This document shows positions 60,999 through 64,000 of a DNA stretch of 64,000 bases, in pieces. Origin of the DNA: Ferruginibacter sp. (GTDB lineage Bacteria > Bacteroidota > Bacteroidia > Chitinophagales > Chitinophagaceae). Location: assembly GCA_025352695.1 (NCBI GenBank), contig JANXSK010000144.1, forward strand, positions 1 through 64,000, read 5' to 3'. A model generated the notes under the pieces. That model made no database searches and was not told where the DNA came from. It was given only the letters and a program-made list of their open reading frames with translations. Both the position numbers and the translations under genes were made by a program. Every line of letters begins with the position of its first letter. The first letter of the stretch is position 1.

Positions 60999-62048
60999 GT
61001 GAAAAAGTTATTACATCGTATTACAAATTGGGAAGCCTGGCCATTTAAAATATTGTATACTCCTATGTCTTTTTTTTGGCTGTGGTATATAATCAAATCA
61101 AAAGCAGTTTGGTTTTTTACACCCGCTAATCCCAAACTAACTTTTGGCGGTTTAGAAGGAGAGCCAAAAAAAGAAATGTATGATTTGCTGCCGAAGCAAT
61201 TGTATCCCCCTACATTTAATGTTTTACCTACTGAAGATATCGCTGCTATTGAAAAAAAATTAGTACTCAATGGATTTACTTATCCCTTTATTGTAAAGCC
61301 TGAAGTAGGGGGGCAGGGTATTTTGTTAAGAAAGATAAATACAAACAGGGAATTACAACATTACAATGCTTTAATGCCGTGGGAATATATTGTGCAACAA
61401 TTAGTAGAATATCCCATGGAAGTAAGCGTATTTTACATTCGTCATCCAAAAAATACCAAAGGAATTGTAACAGGCTTTTTACATAAAATACCATTACAGG
61501 TTATAGGTAACGGAGTTGATACACTTGAAGCCTTGGTACTGCAACATCCTAAAGGCAATAAGTTGATTGCAGCCTTAAATAAAAAGCACCACGATAAATG
61601 GACTGCCATACTTGCTGCAGGTGAAAAATACATGCTGAGTTATGCGGCTAATCACAATCGTGGTGCACAGTTTATAGATTTAAAAAATGAAATTGATGAC
61701 CACTTAGTAACATTGTTTGACGGCATCAGTAGCAGTGGTAATGAGTTTTATTATGGCAGGTATGATATAATGTGTACCAATGTGCAGGACCTTAAAAATG
61801 GTAAAAATTTTACCATTTTAGAATACAATGGCTGTGGTGCAGAACCCAATCATTTTTATGATACCGGTTACACTTTATTAGAAGCGTATACAGAAATATT
61901 AAAACATTGGAAAGCATTGTATGAGATCAGTAAATACAATAATCAGCTTGGCATAAAGCCATGGCCTTTGTGGAAAGGAAGAAAATTTTTAACTGATTCA
62001 AGAAAACTTACAAGAGATATGAAATTGGTAGATATCAACATTGTTTAA
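60999..62048 (+). CDS. ATP-grasp-like protein, GTG start
   Basis: A 349-residue protein of the ATP-grasp type, without a clear substrate family. FTYPFIVKPEVGGQGILLRKI and WEYIVQQLVEYPMEVSVFYIRHP match the central ATP-binding strands (lysine and E-x-hydrophobic pairs), and FTILEYNGCGAEPNHFYD fits the C-terminal metal-binding E-x-N motif of D-Ala-D-Ala ligase-like enzymes. An amphipathic N-terminal stretch (AWPFKILYTPMSFFWLWYIIK) may touch the membrane. The frame is closed by a TGA overlapping the start, so GTG at 60999 is the earliest possible start; the next Met is residue 23. It converges with the flavoprotein gene, with 3 bases between stops. Confidence 0.7.
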   Translation: MKKLLHRITNWEAWPFKILYTPMSFFWLWYIIKSKAVWFFTPANPKLTFGGLEGEPKKEMYDLLPKQLYPPTFNVLPTEDIAAIEKKLVLNGFTYPFIVKPEVGGQGILLRKINTNRELQHYNALMPWEYIVQQLVEYPMEVSVFYIRHPKNTKGIVTGFLHKIPLQVIGNGVDTLEALVLQHPKGNKLIAALNKKHHDKWTAILAAGEKYMLSYAANHNRGAQFIDLKNEIDDHLVTLFDGISSSGNEFYYGRYDIMCTNVQDLKNGKNFTILEYNGCGAEPNHFYDTGYTLLEAYTEILKHWKALYEISKYNNQLGIKPWPLWKGRKFLTDSRKLTRDMKLVDINIV

Positions 62049-62051
62049 GCA

Positions 62052-63191
62052 TTAAAATGGTTGGCCGTGGGTTTGTTTAATAAGTTGGGTAGTTAAAAAA
62101 GGTAACTTTTTCATTATACTGATAAACACATTTGTTATCCAGCTTTTGCCAAATAATTGTTGAATAATCCTGCCTGCTTTTAGTCTGTTACCAAAAGTTG
62201 CTTTCCAGTTTTTTGAATACATATTTTCTAATTGCGTTCTATCAATTTTATATTGCAAAAAATCAGTTATAGCAATTGCTGAAAGTTTGCTGCTGTGTAA
62301 GGCCATACTCATACCGTTGCCACACAAGGGTGTTATTACGCCTGCTGCATCGCCGCATAATAAAATATGATCCTGTACCTGTGTCTTTTTTGAAAAAGAT
62401 ATCTGCGAAATGGTAATAGGAGCCGAATATAAAAAAGTAGCTGTTTCGAAAATATATTTTAAATGAGGGTTTTTAAATAAAACATTTTTTTCAAGCTCAG
62501 GGATGGAATTATTATTTCTTTTAAGATTAGCCGCATTGGTGAGGTAACATAGGCAATATTTATCCGCTTCAATTTTGGAGATGCCGCAATAGCCGTCTTT
62601 AAAATTGTGTAATGCAATGGTATCAGCAGCAAAATTTGTTTGAATGTGATATTTTACGCCAATATAATTACTCAGCTTATTATTTTTTTGAAGTATGAAA
62701 GGACGTTTCCATTTTATATCCAGGTTGCTTCGTTTACCAAAACTTCCACTACAAACTTTACTTGTAAATATTCCTTTTGAAGTGTGTACAGTAAACTTTT
62801 CATTTGCAAAAATTACCTCATCAACTTTGCAATGCTCCTGCACACAAACGCCTGCAGCCTCAGCAATTTTTTTTAATTCATTGTCCAGGTAATAACGGCT
62901 GATACCAAAACCTCCCAAAGGTAAATTGTGTTGTAAAATATTTCCATTGGGTGAGCTGATGCGTAATTTTTTTATGATGGGTAATTGCATTGTAGATAAT
63001 GGCAAACCCAGGCTTTCAATAAAATTCCAACTTTCAAGGCTTATATATTCGCCGCAAACCTTGTGAAAAGGGTATTGTTCTTTTTCAAAAATAGCTACCG
63101 AATAACCATTTTTTGCAAGTTGTATTGAAAGAGACAATCCTGCAAGGCCGCCGCCTATAATTATTGCCTCGTATTGCAAAGGTTCATTCAT
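62052..63191 (-). CDS. FAD-dependent oxidoreductase/hydroxylase of the polyketide operon
   Basis: A 379-residue flavoprotein of the geranylgeranyl-reductase / aromatic-hydroxylase class. The FAD motif is AIIIGGGLAGLSLSIQLAKNGYSVAIFEKE. HKVCGEYISLESWNFIESLGL is a conserved class element, and ILLCGDAAGVITPLCGNGMSMALHSSKL is the GD motif contacting FAD. The track begins at a TTG (63203); the ATG at 63191 (MNEPLQYEA) overlaps the methyltransferase stop by 8 bases (ATGAATGA), which suggests translational coupling. By analogy with srsC in Streptomyces, it may hydroxylate an alkylresorcinol made by the upstream type III polyketide synthase. Confidence 0.82.
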   Translation of the reverse strand: MNEPLQYEAIIIGGGLAGLSLSIQLAKNGYSVAIFEKEQYPFHKVCGEYISLESWNFIESLGLPLSTMQLPIIKKLRISSPNGNILQHNLPLGGFGISRYYLDNELKKIAEAAGVCVQEHCKVDEVIFANEKFTVHTSKGIFTSKVCSGSFGKRSNLDIKWKRPFILQKNNKLSNYIGVKYHIQTNFAADTIALHNFKDGYCGISKIEADKYCLCYLTNAANLKRNNNSIPELEKNVLFKNPHLKYIFETATFLYSAPITISQISFSKKTQVQDHILLCGDAAGVITPLCGNGMSMALHSSKLSAIAITDFLQYKIDRTQLENMYSKNWKATFGNRLKAGRIIQQLFGKSWITNVFISIMKKLPFLTTQLIKQTHGQPF

Positions 63192-63891
63192 AGGTGTATA
63201 CAATTAAATAACGGAAAGCCCATTTCCAATTGATAGAATAATTTGTAATGCCGGCACTTGTCAAAATGCTAACCCACTCTGTTTGTAAAAATCCTCTTGC
63301 AACTGATAGCGGTGCATCATTTTTTATAAGGTAAGAATGGGATAAAATTCGGGTAAAAAATTGAATAAAATAATAAGCTAACCAATGCCGGTGCAAATCA
63401 TTTATAAAAAAACCTTTTGCGCTGTAAAGACGCATCCATTGTAACATGGTAATTAATTCTTTCTCCTTAAAATGATGACAAAAAAGAGATGAAAAAATAA
63501 TGTCAGGTTGTTCCGTGCTGAAAGATACTTTTTGATAATCTGACTGTATCCACCGGCATTGCAGTAATGGATACTGCTGTTGTGCAAACTCAATGCACTC
63601 CTGCTTAATATCAATTCCAATAAATTTTGTAGGAATGTTTTTTTTAGTGCACCACTTTTCAATGGCACGCAGGTTATCGCCTCCGCCGCAGCCAATTTCG
63701 CAAATAATTATTGCCTTTTCGGTTTTATAGTTGCTTATTATTTTTTGTATTCCTTCAATAGAAATTGCATGGCCACCAAGCAGTGTATTGATTGTATTTA
63801 ATTCTTTCATGTTTTGCTTAATGTCAGCAAAAGGGATAGTATCCGTATCAAGCAATTCTTTTTTATATGATCTTTCAGAAAGGTTAATCAT
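63184..63891 (-). CDS. SAM-dependent methyltransferase of the polyketide operon
   Basis: A class I methyltransferase of 235 residues. The SAM-binding motif is IICEIGCGGGDNLRAIE, then KFIGIDIKQECIEFAQQQ and PDIIFSSLFCHHFKEKELITML. The track's first codon is TTG; the ATG at 63891 (MINLSERSYKK) overlaps the polyketide synthase stop by 8 bases (ATGATTAA). It lies between a type III polyketide synthase and a flavoprotein in one coupled operon, so an O- or C-methylation of a phenolic or pyrone polyketide is likely. A ubiquinone-type methyltransferase is a structural relative, but context favours the polyketide. Confidence 0.82.
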   Translation of the reverse strand: MINLSERSYKKELLDTDTIPFADIKQNMKELNTINTLLGGHAISIEGIQKIISNYKTEKAIIICEIGCGGGDNLRAIEKWCTKKNIPTKFIGIDIKQECIEFAQQQYPLLQCRWIQSDYQKVSFSTEQPDIIFSSLFCHHFKEKELITMLQWMRLYSAKGFFINDLHRHWLAYYFIQFFTRILSHSYLIKNDAPLSVARGFLQTEWVSILTSAGITNYSINWKWAFRYLIVYTYE

Positions 63892-64000
63892 AGGTTGCAA
63901 TAAAAGTTTCCATGGTTAAACCCGGGCCAAATGCTGCGCCAAAAATTGATGCCGCATTCGATTCATTCAATTGCAATTCCTGCAATATTTTCTGTAGTAC
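63884..64000 (-). CDS. C-terminal end of a type III polyketide synthase, truncated by window edge
   Basis: The ORF track misses this because only 38 codons are visible. The minus strand reads VLQKILQELQLNESNAASIFGAAFGPGLTMETFIATYD and then a stop. FGAAFGPGLTMET matches the conserved chalcone-synthase C-terminal loop GFGPGLTxE that shapes the active-site cavity. The full enzyme (about 350-390 residues) would extend right of the window. It heads the operon with the methyltransferase and flavoprotein genes, the order of srsABC-type phenolic-lipid clusters. Confidence 0.82.
   Translation of the reverse strand, partial: VLQKILQELQLNESNAASIFGAAFGPGLTMETFIATYD

Noticed and set aside
1-64000. tRNA, rRNA, CRISPR arrays, integrase or attachment sites
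   Set aside because: I looked for T-loop (GGTTCGAATCC-like) strings, regularly spaced repeats and recombinase motifs, and saw none.

Overview
The window is AT-rich chromosomal DNA from a member of the Bacteroidota, most likely a Chitinophagaceae-like bacterium. This placement is inferred from gene families (DUF5916, GH172/DUF2961, BlaI plus M56-TonB fusions, PAS-rich kinases, the conserved protein at 59583), from the near absence of Shine-Dalgarno sequences, and from TAnnTTTG-type -7 promoter elements. It was not tested by any search. I see no rRNA, tRNA, CRISPR array, prophage or intact insertion sequence.

Layout. (1) 1-527: the end of a universal stress protein. (2) 911-11659: a long plus-strand carbohydrate/sugar-acid locus: PfkB kinase, NagB-like deaminase/isomerase, KDPGal-type aldolase, KDGal-type kinase, SMP-30 lactonase lipoprotein, a DUF6786-like lipoprotein, FAH-fold dehydratase, GH172 enzyme, secreted ADP-ribosylglycohydrolase-fold enzyme and a secreted ChbG/HpnK deacetylase. 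(3) 11717-26638: mixed accessory metabolism: a YD-repeat-like lipoprotein, YtcJ-type amidohydrolase, DUF5916 outer-membrane protein, S9 peptidase, NagA, PAP2 phosphatase, HD hydrolase, type II NADH dehydrogenase, FGGY gluconokinase, a GH43-like enzyme, and a decayed C-terminal scrap of a GH2 enzyme that the ORF track does not show. (4) 26989-40261: a signalling island: hybrid kinase, Hpt-like protein, REC-PAS-GAF-PAS-PAS kinase, an 11-PAS kinase and a NarL/FixJ regulator. (5) 40262-49165: an IS5-type transposase remnant, GlsB-like protein, antitoxin-like protein, holA, ribF, an AIR-synthase-like gene, a blaR1-like M56/amidase/TonB triple fusion with blaI, and ftsE. (6) 49212-52629: two glycosyltransferases and a Gfo/Idh/MocA oxidoreductase. 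(7) 52741-60893: core genes (rpsO, pnp, prmA, plsY, M48 peptidase) and small conserved proteins. (8) 60999-64000: an ATP-grasp protein and the end of a type III polyketide synthase / methyltransferase / flavoprotein operon that runs off the right edge.

How the genes work together. The first locus looks like oxidation of an aldose through a lactone and aldonate to a 2-keto-3-deoxy acid, which is then phosphorylated and cleaved or dehydrated again. Two secreted enzymes of furanoside-active folds could supply the sugar. The window contains no aldose dehydrogenase, aldonate dehydratase or SusCD-type uptake system. The signalling island holds every part of a His-Asp phosphorelay. The BlaI/M56 pair has a well-formed twin operator across its promoter, and the M56 protein carries an apparently intact periplasmic cell-wall amidase.

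The observations most worth a second look are the M56-amidase-TonB fusion with its twin operators, the GH172/ADP-ribosylglycohydrolase sugar-acid locus, the srsABC-like polyketide operon at the edge, the 11-PAS kinase island, and the two gene remnants hidden in intergenic DNA.
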